In this document: one piece after another, positions 24,439-32,288 of the stretch
Layout of the letters: each line of letters starts with the position of its first letter
Position numbering within the stretch: the stretch's first letter is position 1
Assembly: GCF_001691555.1 (NCBI RefSeq)
Contig: NZ_MAYN01000001.1
Location: forward strand, 1 to 64,000
From: Pantoea eucrina
Lineage (GTDB): Bacteria > Pseudomonadota > Gammaproteobacteria > Enterobacterales > Enterobacteriaceae
Length of the DNA: 64,000 nucleotides
Reading direction: 5' to 3'
Position numbers and translations under genes: made by a program
Notes under the pieces: generated by a model
What the model was told of the DNA's origin: nothing
Database searches by the model: none
The model's input: only the letters and a program-made list of their open reading frames with translations

Positions 24439-25296
24439 ATGTTCCATCATTCATCCAAAATGCAGTTCCCTGTACGCGTAGAAAAGCCAAATCCGGAATT
24501 TGCCATGCTGCTTCAGCAGGCGATAGGGGGCGTGGAGGGAGAGATACGTGTAGCAATGCAATATTTTTTCCAGGCCATGGGTGCCCGGGGCGATGCACGC
24601 ATCAGGGATCTTCTGATTTCCACTGCAACAGAAGAGCTGAGCCATATTGAAATGCTGGGATATGCTGTTGCTCTGAACCTCGAAGGCGCGCCGCTTTCGT
24701 ATCAGGAAGAAACAGCAAAAGATCCGGTAATGAACGCTATTCTGGGCGGTATGAATCCCCGCCATGTTCTCTCTTCCGGTCTGGCCGCGATGCCGGTAAA
24801 TGCCAACGGGATGCCTTTTGATATGAGTCACATCTACGCTTCCGGTAATGTGGCTGCCGACATGCTGGCGAATGTCACCGCTGAAGCAACCGGGCGTGTA
24901 CTTGCAACCCGGCTGTACAATCTTACCGAAGATAAAGGCATGAAAGATTTCCTTGCGTTCCTGATTGCGCGCGACACGATGCATCAGCAACAGTGGCTGG
25001 CCGTGATTGAAGAAATGGGGGGACTGAACGCTTCACTTCCCATTCCAAACAGCTTCCCGCGAGGCAATGAAGCAGAAGAGCACGCTTATTATTGTCTGAA
25101 TACCTCTCTGGACAAGCCTCTTCCCAAAGGTCGCTGGAGTGAAGGCCCGGCTTATGATGGGTACGGTCAGTTCACGGCTAAAGAGCAGCCGGATATTCTG
25201 GGAGATGAGCCAGTGCTGGGTAAAGCGCGTCCGGGCTCAGGTGCACAGCAGGAACAAATTGACGGGACGGTTCCGCCTGCAACCGGAGCTGTGTAG
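24439..25296 (+). CDS. Manganese (non-haem) catalase
   Basis: 285 residues, the normal size for the family. The four-helix dimanganese site is visible: E near 35 in GGVEGEIRVAMQYFFQAMG, E and H near 67-70 in ATEELSHIEM, E in NVTAEATGRVL (about 150) and H in RDTMHQQQW (about 181). The glycine/proline-rich C-terminal tail (PPATGAV) is typical of KatN-type proteins. It disproportionates hydrogen peroxide in the cytoplasm and is often under RpoS control in enterics. ATG 24439 follows AGGAGAAAGCC. A perfect terminator hairpin follows. Confidence 0.92.
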   Translation: MFHHSSKMQFPVRVEKPNPEFAMLLQQAIGGVEGEIRVAMQYFFQAMGARGDARIRDLLISTATEELSHIEMLGYAVALNLEGAPLSYQEETAKDPVMNAILGGMNPRHVLSSGLAAMPVNANGMPFDMSHIYASGNVAADMLANVTAEATGRVLATRLYNLTEDKGMKDFLAFLIARDTMHQQQWLAVIEEMGGLNASLPIPNSFPRGNEAEEHAYYCLNTSLDKPLPKGRWSEGPAYDGYGQFTAKEQPDILGDEPVLGKARPGSGAQQEQIDGTVPPATGAV

Positions 25297-25339
25297 AGCT
25301 ATTTTCATTCCTCATGACTTTATGCTGTAAAAAGGGTTT

Positions 25340-25360
25340 CAGGGCTGCATAGCAGCCCTG
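25340..25360 (+). terminator. Terminator after Mn catalase
   Basis: CAGGGCTGC (25340-25348), ATA, GCAGCCCTG (25352-25360) is a perfect 9-bp stem followed by CTTTGTT. Confidence 0.7.
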
Positions 25361-25478
25361 CTTTGTTATAGCCATCTTCAGGTTACCGCTATTTTAGTGC
25401 TGAGGTATGGTTTGCCGCGAGAAAGATAACTGTTTTACAGCCCATTATTTATCAGAGAGTCGTAAACAATTTCCTGCT

Positions 25479-25716
25479 TTATTTAAGAGCGCAGCCGCGT
25501 GTACTCGTCTTTATATCAGCTTCAGGCACACAGTCGGGTATATTCAGTTCAGTGTCTTCTAATCTTTCAGATAAGAACATGGCGAAATGTCGATCGGATT
25601 CACTGCGTTCGCAATCACATATGACATCATCCTCACCCGCACCTTCATCAATTTTAGAAAGAATCGTTTCAGCTTTCTTTGAGAGGTCGTGAATTTTTAC
25701 GGCTCGGCCGGAACGG
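25479..25716 (-). other. Open frame of 78 codons without a normal start, possible gene remnant
   Basis: The minus strand from 25716 down to TAA 25479-25481 is open and protein-like: ...VKIHDLSKKAETILSKIDEGAGEDD ... RHFAMFLSERLEDTELNIPDCVPEADIK... It lacks an ATG, GTG or TTG in a sensible place with a ribosome site; an internal ATG (FAMFL) would leave only about 35 residues. I do not recognise it. It may be a decayed small gene. The rest of 25361-25872 shows no other gene. Confidence 0.3.
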
Positions 25717-25872
25717 CCTCATCCTTTCTGGCAGTGGCAGTAGGCTAATTCCTGACTGACTTATCGCTAACGGATCACAGGATGGTGCTGTCAATCCTGC
25801 AAAGTGATGCCAAAAAGATTGGGGGGCCAGAGGTAAATACACTGGCTGAGGCGCACATGCCCCTCTGCATTA

Positions 25873-26280
25873 CTAACAGAACTGATTTATCATCGACAGC
25901 AGCATCGGTTTTAAATTACTCAACTCCTCCAGATGCGCCAGCGAGAGTGACTCCAGCAGCTGCTCTGCCTCCGGCGTCAGGCGCAAAAACATTTTACGTT
26001 GATCGGCCTGATCCGGCTCGCGCAGCACCAGTCCTGCTTCTTCGAGGCGACTTAGCAGGCCGGACGCACTGTGCGGCTTCAACATCAGACGATCTGCCAC
26101 ATATCCCACGGTGGCGTTGCCCGGCGAGCTACCCCGAATTGTCAGCAGAGCCTGATGTTGTTGCGGCGTCAATCCTGCGTTACGTGCCTGAGTTTCGCTG
26201 AATGCCATGAACGAACGCAGAGTAGCGCGAAAATCAGCCAGCAGCGCGTAATCGGCATCTTTCATTTTAGAGTGTGACAT
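25873..26280 (-). CDS. MarR-family transcriptional regulator
   Basis: 135 residues with the MarR winged helix: LTPQQHQALLTIRGS (about 37-51), VGYVADRLMLKPHSASGLLSRLEEAGLVLREPDQADQRKMFLRLTPEAEQLL (58-110), the wing being DQADQRKMFLRLT. It is divergent from a ClC channel gene across 82 bases that contain an 11-bp inverted repeat, so it very likely represses itself and the channel. The ligand is unknown. Confidence 0.88.
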   Translation of the reverse strand: MSHSKMKDADYALLADFRATLRSFMAFSETQARNAGLTPQQHQALLTIRGSSPGNATVGYVADRLMLKPHSASGLLSRLEEAGLVLREPDQADQRKMFLRLTPEAEQLLESLSLAHLEELSNLKPMLLSMINQFC

Positions 26281-26301
26281 GCTGAAACCCTTTCTGTATT
26301 G

Positions 26302-26328
26302 AATTTATATCGTATTGCGATGTAAATT
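26302..26328. promoter_or_regulatory. MarR-type operator between marR-like and ClC genes
   Basis: AATTTATATCG (26302-26312) and CGATGTAAATT (26318-26328) form an inverted repeat matching at 10 of 11 positions, with a 5-base spacer. It lies in the short divergent region, where a dimeric MarR protein would block both promoters. Confidence 0.6.
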
Positions 26329-26362
26329 GCGCGTTTTTGAAAATGTAATGAGGAGTAATAAG

Positions 26363-28135
26363 ATGCGGGATACGTTGTCTGGTTCCCCACATCGGCGCAC
26401 GCTTTCTGACTACAGCGTCACCAGGCGCGTGATTATACTCGCGCTAATGGCCATTCTGATAGGAACCGGCGGCGCGTTTGGTGCCATTGTGCTGCTGCAC
26501 CTGATCGCCCTGATGAGCAATCTGTTCTGGTATCACCAGTTTTCGTTCAGCGAGAACGTCATGCCGGGCAGCGCCGGAACGCTTCATATTCTTGCGGCGC
26601 CAGTACTGGGCAGCCTGATTATCGGGATTATGGCGCGTTTTGGCTCAGAAAAAATCCGTGGTCACGGCATTCCGGAAGCCATTGAAGCCATTCTGTACAG
26701 TGAAAGCCGGATGTCGCCCAGGGTAGCCGTGCTCAAGCCGCTCTCTTCGGCCATATCGATTGGCAGCGGCGGTCCGTTTGGTGCGGAAGGGCCTATCATT
26801 ATGACCGGCGGCGCAATCGGTTCTTTATTCGCTCAGTTATTTCACCTCAGTGCAGCTGAGCGTAAAACGTTGCTGGTAGCAGGGGCAGCGGCGGGCATGA
26901 CCGCCATCTTTAACGCGCCCGCTGCGGCAGTATTGCTGGCGCTGGAGGTGTTGCTGTTTGAGTGGAAGCCGCGCAGTTTTATACCGGTGGTTACTGCAGT
27001 ACTGGTCTCCTGGTGCTGGCGCGATGCGCTGACTGGCACCGGCGCCATTTTTCCTTTTGCGTGGTCATCGCCACTGCAACCCCTGCAACTTATCGTGGCG
27101 GCGGGCACTGGCATACTCACGGGAACAATCGCGGTGGCGCTGTCGAAGAGCCTGTACCGTCTTGAAGAGTGGTTTCATCGGCTGCCCGTTCACTGGATGT
27201 GGTGGCCCGCGCTGGGCGCAGTGGCTGTTGGTGCCGGCGGCATAATTCAGCCACGGGTATTAGGTGCAGGATACGGCAGTATTCAAAATCTGCTGGATGG
27301 TTCCCTGGCGCTCAACATTATGGTTTCACTGCTGCTGGTAAAGAGTATTGTCTGGCTGATATCTCTGGCTTCGGGCACCTCTGGCGGCGTGGTAGCGCCG
27401 CTGCTGATCATGGGTGGTGCGACGGGTGCCCTGGTGGCTCATCTGCTGCCTGGCTACGGCGGAATGCTGGCAATGGCAGGCATGGCCGGGATCCTGAGCG
27501 GCGCAATGCGTGCACCGCTGACGGGCACGCTGTTTGCGGCTGAAGTCACAGGGCATTTTGATCTGCTGCCGGTAGCATTAGCGGCCGCCGTGGCTTCTTA
27601 TGCGGTGAGCGTTTTGATGATGCCACGCTCTATCTTCACCGAACGTCTGGCGCGCCGGGGACACCATATTGTGCAGGAGTATGGTACCGACCTGCTGGAA
27701 ACAACCAGAGCGCGACAAATTATGACCGACACGCCCGTCACTTTACCTGCTTCAATGCCGCTGAGTCAGGCCATCGCGATGATGAGCGATCTGCATGCCC
27801 ATCATCATTATCCGGTGGTTGATGCGCAGGGCAGGTTTATCGCCGTGGTATCGCGCAAAGAGATGCTGCACTGGCAGCAGCAAGACAGCGACACCACGCT
27901 GCAGATGCTAATGGGCGAAAAGCCGCAAATCAGCGCTCATTCTGACACCTTATGCAGTCAGATTGCCGACCATTTTTTCAATGAGGAAACGGGAATGGTC
28001 GTGGTCACAGTCGCGGAGACCGGACAGGTAACAGGCGTGATCACCCGCCATGATATTTTCCGTGTACGTTATCTGGCAAAGAAGACAGAAAATCACAAAA
28101 TGAAATACCTGCGGTTACGCAAATCAGACCAATGA
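26363..28135 (+). CDS. ClC-family chloride channel/transporter with C-terminal CBS domains
   Basis: 590 residues from ATG 26363 after AGGAG (an upstream in-frame ATG at 26315 lacks a site and falls within the operator). The ClC motifs are present: GSGGPFGAEGPI, holding the gating glutamate although the usual GREGP reads GAEGP, HGIPEAIEAIL, and SGTSGGVVAPLLIMGGATGALV. Residues about 450-570 hold a pair of CBS domains (ARQIMTDTPVTLPASMPLSQAIAMM..., ETGMVVVTVAETGQVTGVITRHDIFR). It resembles ClcB-type proteins extended by CBS, which may bind adenosine nucleotides. The gating Glu suggests H+/Cl- antiport. Confidence 0.88.
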   Translation: MRDTLSGSPHRRTLSDYSVTRRVIILALMAILIGTGGAFGAIVLLHLIALMSNLFWYHQFSFSENVMPGSAGTLHILAAPVLGSLIIGIMARFGSEKIRGHGIPEAIEAILYSESRMSPRVAVLKPLSSAISIGSGGPFGAEGPIIMTGGAIGSLFAQLFHLSAAERKTLLVAGAAAGMTAIFNAPAAAVLLALEVLLFEWKPRSFIPVVTAVLVSWCWRDALTGTGAIFPFAWSSPLQPLQLIVAAGTGILTGTIAVALSKSLYRLEEWFHRLPVHWMWWPALGAVAVGAGGIIQPRVLGAGYGSIQNLLDGSLALNIMVSLLLVKSIVWLISLASGTSGGVVAPLLIMGGATGALVAHLLPGYGGMLAMAGMAGILSGAMRAPLTGTLFAAEVTGHFDLLPVALAAAVASYAVSVLMMPRSIFTERLARRGHHIVQEYGTDLLETTRARQIMTDTPVTLPASMPLSQAIAMMSDLHAHHHYPVVDAQGRFIAVVSRKEMLHWQQQDSDTTLQMLMGEKPQISAHSDTLCSQIADHFFNEETGMVVVTVAETGQVTGVITRHDIFRVRYLAKKTENHKMKYLRLRKSDQ

Positions 28136-28167
28136 GTGTGACGGGCTGAATAAGCAGCCGCGTTGTT

Positions 28168-28644
28168 TTACAAAGCCGCAAGGATGGCCGCCTCCATCTT
28201 CGCCGGTGGGGTGATGGGGGCAAAACGTCTGAGTGGCTGGCCGTCACGGCCGATAAGAAATTTGGTAAAATTCCATTTGATTCGTCCGCCCGGCATGCCG
28301 GGCAATTCCGTTTTCAGATACTGAAACAGCGGATGGGCTGCGGCTCCGTTAACATCAATTTTTTCAAACATCGGGAAGCTTACCCCGTAATTGATATGGC
28401 AGGTCTGCGCGATGTCATCGGCACTGCCGGGCTCCTGCTTACCAAACTGGTTACAGGGAAACCCCAGTATCATCAGCCCCTGCGCCGCATATTGTCGCCA
28501 GAGTGCTTCAAGACCGGCATACTGGCGCGTAAATCCGCAGTGGCTGGCGGTATTCACTACCAGAACCAGCTTGCCCGCGTAGTCAGCCATTGAAACCGGC
28601 TGCCCCTGCAGGCGGGTGGCCGAAAATTGATAAAAAACGGTCAT
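28168..28644 (-). CDS. Glutathione peroxidase family thiol peroxidase (BtuE-like)
   Basis: 158 residues from ATG 28642-28644, preceded by GAGGGA; an upstream in-frame ATG has no site. The peroxidatic residue is C36 in NTASHCGFT (cysteine form, no Sec codon), with GFPCNQFGKQEPG (about 63-75) and WNFTKFLIGRDG completing the catalytic tetrad Cys/Gln/Trp/Asn. It reduces organic and hydrogen peroxides, most likely with thioredoxin. Convergent with the ClC gene and divergent from a LysR gene. Confidence 0.9.
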   Translation of the reverse strand: MTVFYQFSATRLQGQPVSMADYAGKLVLVVNTASHCGFTRQYAGLEALWRQYAAQGLMILGFPCNQFGKQEPGSADDIAQTCHINYGVSFPMFEKIDVNGAAAHPLFQYLKTELPGMPGGRIKWNFTKFLIGRDGQPLRRFAPITPPAKMEAAILAAL

Positions 28645-28782
28645 GCTGGTTCCCTCAGATCTGAACACATTCTGCGATGATATCATCAACATCCTGCGTG
28701 GATCATAGCTGGTTGATGATAATCAGACGTTACACTCTGAAAACAGGCATACTTCAGGCGCAGTGTTGCATGAGGTGAGTGA

Positions 28783-29664
28783 ATGGACAGAATCACAGCG
28801 CTTATTGTATTTGCTGAGACGGCAAAGCGCGGGAGCATTACGGCAGCAGCAAAGCATCTGAGCCTGTCACGGGCCATGGCATCACGCTACATTACGCTCA
28901 TGGAGGAGTGGACAGGTTCGCGCCTGATGCACCGGACAACGCGTAAACTCAGCCTGACCGTCGCCGGCGAGCAGGCGCTGCTGCTGTGTCAGGAAATCAG
29001 GACGCTGGCAGACGCACTGACAGCGATGGGCCCGGGTATCAGTGCCGTTCCGGGAGGCAAACTGAAAGTTACCGCTGACGCCCTGTTAGCCGAGTGTTGC
29101 CTGACGGGCATGCTGATCGATTTTCTGCAGATTTACCCGGAAATACAGGTTGATTTACAGATTGTGGGCAGGACACTCGATCTGGCAGAGGAGGGTATCG
29201 ATCTCGCTATCCGTATCGCCGGCACGCTTGCCCCAACGCTTTACGCCCGACACCTTGGATATTGCTCTTCGGTACTGTGCGCCAGTAAAACCTATCTGGA
29301 TAAGCATGGCACGCCCGGCAGCCTGCGCGAGTTGCAGGATCATAACTGTCTGACCTACACCTATTTTGGTCATGCATGGCGGTTTCATCATGAAAATGAG
29401 GTGATCGATTTGCCCGTAACAGGCAGTATCAGCACCAATGAAGCAGCGATATTGCTGAAAGCGGTAAAAATGGGAGGCGGAGTGGCTGTGCTCCCGCTGT
29501 TTGCGGTGCAGGAAGAGATTGCAGCGGGCAGGCTACTCAGACTGCTGCCGGAATATGAACCCGATCGGCTGACAGTCAGTGCCGTTTATCTGACGCAGAA
29601 AAAGATGCCGCAGGCGCAGCGCGTACTGATTGACTATCTGGTAAAGCACCTCAGGCTGCCCTGA
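28783..29664 (+). CDS. LysR-family transcriptional regulator
   Basis: 293 residues. Helix-turn-helix at 1-60 (MDRITALIVFAETAKRGSITAAAKHLSLSRAMASRYITLMEEWTGSRLMHRTTRKLSLT); effector domain with GGKLKVTADALLAECCL, HNCLTYTYFGHAWRF and GGGVAVLPLFAVQEEIAAGRL. It belongs to the large DsdC/CrgA-like class of LysR proteins ending near 295 residues. Divergent from the glutathione peroxidase gene, and convergent with an NmrA-like reductase gene. Targets unknown. Confidence 0.88.
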   Translation: MDRITALIVFAETAKRGSITAAAKHLSLSRAMASRYITLMEEWTGSRLMHRTTRKLSLTVAGEQALLLCQEIRTLADALTAMGPGISAVPGGKLKVTADALLAECCLTGMLIDFLQIYPEIQVDLQIVGRTLDLAEEGIDLAIRIAGTLAPTLYARHLGYCSSVLCASKTYLDKHGTPGSLRELQDHNCLTYTYFGHAWRFHHENEVIDLPVTGSISTNEAAILLKAVKMGGGVAVLPLFAVQEEIAAGRLLRLLPEYEPDRLTVSAVYLTQKKMPQAQRVLIDYLVKHLRLP

Positions 29665-29681
29665 GGTGCGTTTGTTTTTTG
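29646..29681 (+). terminator. Strong terminator overlapping the LysR stop codon
   Basis: GCACCTCAGG (29646-29655), CTGC, CCTGAGGTGC (29660-29669) then GTTTGTTTTTT. The left arm lies inside the coding sequence. Confidence 0.8.
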
Positions 29682-29689
29682 AGCGGCTA

Positions 29690-30298
29690 TTAATAACCCA
29701 CGGTAAAACGCTGATTAACGTGCGCCGGTGTTTCAATCTCATCAGCCATCGCAACAGCATAATCTTCAAACGAAATGCTGCTGCCCTGCTCATTGGTCAG
29801 CAGCGTATCTTTACCCAGACGAAATCTGCCGGTGCGTTCGCCAGCCGTGAATAGCGCTGAAGGTGAAAGAAAAGTCCAGGTAAGATCATGCTGTGTGCGG
29901 AGCTTCTCCAGAAAGCGTACGCCTGCCTCTGCTTCCGTTTTGTAGATCTCCGGAAAGGTCGGGGTATCGATCAGTTTCACGCCCGGTGCAACTTCCAGGC
30001 TGCCTGCGCCGCCAACCACGTAATAACGTTTTACACCTGACGCTTTTACCGCGTTAATCAGTTTATCGGGATCGCTGGCGGAGAAGTGCACCGAGCTGAT
30101 CGCGACATCGTGTCCGGCAAGGACACCAGCCAGGGTATCCGGATCATCGATATCACCAGTGGCCGGGATAACGCCTTTTGCCGGGGCGATCTTGTCTGCG
30201 TTGCGCGCGATAGCCGTTACGGTGTGGCCGCGTGCGATCAGTTCATTAAGGATGCGTGAACCCGCCTGTCCGGATGCGCCAATCAATGCAATGTTCAT
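29690..30298 (-). CDS. NmrA/YwnB-like NAD(P)-binding oxidoreductase
   Basis: 202 residues from ATG 30296-30298 after AGGAGCAGC; a much longer in-frame reading upstream has no ribosome site and no family content. GASGQAGSRILNELIARGHTVTAIAR (7-32) is the NAD(P)-binding motif of atypical SDRs, followed by TGDIDDPDTLAGVLAGHDVAISSV and YYVVGGAGSLEV. YwnB/NmrA-type proteins are redox sensors or reductases of unknown substrate. Single gene. Confidence 0.82.
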   Translation of the reverse strand: MNIALIGASGQAGSRILNELIARGHTVTAIARNADKIAPAKGVIPATGDIDDPDTLAGVLAGHDVAISSVHFSASDPDKLINAVKASGVKRYYVVGGAGSLEVAPGVKLIDTPTFPEIYKTEAEAGVRFLEKLRTQHDLTWTFLSPSALFTAGERTGRFRLGKDTLLTNEQGSSISFEDYAVAMADEIETPAHVNQRFTVGY

Positions 30299-30565
30299 TT
30301 TGCTGCTCCTGAGTTGTATCGGGCCTCTGAGGCCGTGTGCTGACACCACACACTCTATCCGTGCGCAGCACAGGGATAAACAGCCTCCCGGGCGACAAAC
30401 TGTTGCATAAACTGAACGAATCATATGCAGACCAGGGTATCTGCTGGTCTGCAGGTTGCTGTTCTTTTTTATTAAAAAAAGCGGCAAAACAGCGGCTTTG
30501 CACGCTGGATGCCTGTAAGGTCTTCTGACCGACACAGTCAAAACGTAATGAAAAGAGGCGGGGTA

Positions 30566-30844
30566 ATGATGATTAAGCTCACCGGACGTCTGGTATGCAA
30601 AAATGCGGAAGAGATAGCGCAGGTTCGCCAGTACCTGCCTGAACATCAGGAACTGACGCGACAGGAAACCGGGTGCGTCGCTTTTGAGGTCACAGAAACG
30701 GCCGACCCGCACATCTGGAATGTTGAAGAGCGGTTTACAAGTCAGGCTGCATTTGATGCTCATCAGATCAGAACCCGTGCGTCACGCTGGGGCAGGGAGA
30801 CGCAGGCAATTACACGGGAGTATGAAATTTCTGAAATTACGTAA
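30566..30844 (+). CDS. Antibiotic-biosynthesis-monooxygenase (ABM/YgiN-like) protein
   Basis: 92 residues from ATG 30566 (or 30569) after GAGGCGGGG. Ferredoxin-like ABM fold: IKLTGRLVCKNAEEIAQVRQYLPEHQELTRQETGCVAFEVTE, WNVEERFTSQAAFDAHQ. The EERF...AF..H run is the hallmark of YgiN/quinol-monooxygenase-like proteins. These homodimers act on quinols or simply bind small aromatics; the substrate is unclear. No operon partner. Confidence 0.8.
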   Translation: MMIKLTGRLVCKNAEEIAQVRQYLPEHQELTRQETGCVAFEVTETADPHIWNVEERFTSQAAFDAHQIRTRASRWGRETQAITREYEISEIT

Positions 30845-30963
30845 TTTTATGGCTTTGTCACACAGTGTTGATGCTAATGCCGCATAATCTGGTCAGCGGT
30901 TGCCAGCCGGGTTCATCTCTGTCGGCTATGCTTATCTCACCGGTTTAAAAAGGGAGTCATGAC

Positions 30964-31170
30964 ATGAAATGTCCGGCATGTGGATCTGAAGCTTTTGTTT
31001 ACGACACGCGAGACGTACCGCTTAATACGGGTAATCCGGATGATATCGTACCTGATGTAAAAGGCAGCCATTGTATAGCCTGTGCACAGGTGATTATGGA
31101 TAAGGCCGAGGCTGATTCTTATCTGGAAAAAGTCAATGCGCTGGAAGCTGCATCCGCTCATACCGACTGA
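30964..31170 (+). CDS. Orphan MqsA-like zinc-binding domain (no DNA-binding half)
   Basis: 68 residues corresponding to the N-terminal domain of the antitoxin MqsA: zinc ligands C3, C6, C37 and C40 fall at the same positions as in E. coli MqsA (CPxC ... CxxC), and VIMDKAEADSYLEKV matches the helix after the second pair. The C-terminal helix-turn-helix of MqsA (131 residues) is absent and no MqsR toxin is adjacent. A terminator follows directly, so the gene ends naturally. It may bind zinc or a foreign MqsR-type toxin; function unproved. Confidence 0.72.
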   Translation: MKCPACGSEAFVYDTRDVPLNTGNPDDIVPDVKGSHCIACAQVIMDKAEADSYLEKVNALEAASAHTD

Positions 31171-31178
31171 TTTGGAGA

Positions 31179-31201
31179 GCCCGCATTCTGCGGGCGCTTT
31201 T
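31179..31201. terminator. Terminator after the MqsA-like gene
   Basis: GCCCGC (31179-31184), ATTCT, GCGGGC (31190-31195), then GCTTTT. It sits between convergent genes. Confidence 0.7.
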
Positions 31202-31204
31202 GCG

Positions 31205-31534
31205 CTATATCCACACCAGCTTAAATTCCTCAATATCACCAAGCGCAGCGCGAAAGGCCGCTTTCAGGCTTTCAGGCTGTGCCGGATGAGTCCAGAACGA
31301 TGTTACGTGATACCGATCATTCTGGTCTCTTATGCGCTCTACCTGCACCGTTGCGATAACCTTATGCCGCATAAACCCTTCAACATTTGACGTTCTGGCT
31401 TCCATTAGCGCAATGCGTCGTGTTCTTACATCATAAATAACATGGCAGGGCGTGCCGGCTGCGTTAAACGAGGCAACCCGTTTAAAACAGCGCGCTATCG
31501 TATCGGGACTGTAGGAGAAGGGGATCAGGGTCAT
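31205..31534 (-). CDS. Unknown protein, paralogue of the next gene
   Basis: 109 residues, no signal peptide or membrane helix; I do not recognise the family. It shares with its neighbour (31589-31945) the pattern CHVIYD/N ... (R/H)...A....ERI/ERV ... (T/K)SFW..P ... AL ... LV. Predicted mixed alpha/beta soluble protein. ATG 31534 has an AGGAGCGAC site. The two genes are 54 bases apart in the same direction and probably form an operon from a tandem duplication. Confidence 0.6.
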   Translation of the reverse strand: MTLIPFSYSPDTIARCFKRVASFNAAGTPCHVIYDVRTRRIALMEARTSNVEGFMRHKVIATVQVERIRDQNDRYHVTSFWTHPAQPESLKAAFRAALGDIEEFKLVWI

Positions 31535-31588
31535 AAGTCGCTCCTTATTACCCGCGCCTGACGGGCTAATTCAGCATAAGCTATCTGC

Positions 31589-31945
31589 CTATAAGCCTAC
31601 CAGCGTGATCCGTTTCTTTGTCGCAAGTGCCTTATAAAGTGCCGTTGCCAGACAACACGGCTCAACAAAGCCGACGCCTGATAGCGCGTCGTCCGGCTCA
31701 GCCCAAAACGACTTGATGCGAAGCACGGTGTTAATTCCGCCCACGCGCTCAAGCTCCAGCGCTGCCAGGGTACGGTAGCGCGTCTCGTGTTCTGCCTGCA
31801 CGCTGTCCATCTTAATCACGCTGGCACCAGGGGCCATACTGTTATAAATAACGTGGCAGCGTATGCCGTTCAGGTTAACGGTATCAATGACTTCATGATG
31901 AACCGGCAAGGCTTCTGTAGTACAGGGTACGGGCACAATAAACAT
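31589..31945 (-). CDS. Unknown protein, paralogue of the preceding gene
   Basis: 118 residues beginning MFIVPVPCTTEALPVHHEVI. The core NLNGIRCHVIYN ... RYRTLAALELERV ... LRIKSFWAEPDDA ... LATALYKALATKK aligns by eye with the 109-residue product downstream. AGGGAGC precedes ATG 31945. No recognised motif, signal peptide or membrane segment. The shared CHVIY and SFW blocks suggest a ligand or protein-binding fold conserved after duplication. Confidence 0.6.
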   Translation of the reverse strand: MFIVPVPCTTEALPVHHEVIDTVNLNGIRCHVIYNSMAPGASVIKMDSVQAEHETRYRTLAALELERVGGINTVLRIKSFWAEPDDALSGVGFVEPCCLATALYKALATKKRITLVGL

Positions 31946-32288
31946 AACAGCTCCCTCTGACGTGGAATTTTATTATGCAGCCAGCATAGGCTATCTCTTC
32001 GATGCGTAAAGGTACTGTTTTTGAAGGTAAAACAAGAGCGGGGGCGTGATGATTACAGCTGTTATCGCTACCTCTGGTTTTGACTGGTACTAATGGACAA
32101 TAAAGCCTGGTGACTTTACCCTGGATAAGCGCGGATTTGACTTAAAAAGAACCCGCACGAGGCGGGTTAACTATTCCAGTATTTACCATCTTCATACGCG
32201 CATGCATCCTGTGTACAGTGCGCGCTGAACAGATTACTGCTTAAGTCTTAAGCTAACTTTAAGATTATTCTTTGTCCGAAACGATCCA
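31946..32288. other. Intergenic stretch with chemoreceptor terminator
   Basis: Holds the promoter region of the paralogue pair and the hairpin at 32144-32168. A 22-codon minus-strand frame reading into that hairpin is not supported by a ribosome site. No other gene seen. Confidence 0.4.
32144..32168 (-). terminator. Terminator for the chemoreceptor transcript
   Basis: On the minus strand AACCCGC (32162-32168), CTCGT, GCGGGTT (32150-32156) is followed by CTTTTT. It lies about 120 bases after the chemoreceptor stop. Confidence 0.65.

Noticed and set aside
30299..30763. N-terminal extension giving a 357-residue NmrA-like protein
   Set aside because: The Rossmann motif begins right at ATG 30296-30298, which has an AGGAG site; the upstream residues look random.
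32170..32260. 22-codon minus-strand frame ending in a terminator hairpin (small protein or sRNA)
   Set aside because: No promoter or ribosome site can be supported; the hairpin is explained as the chemoreceptor terminator.
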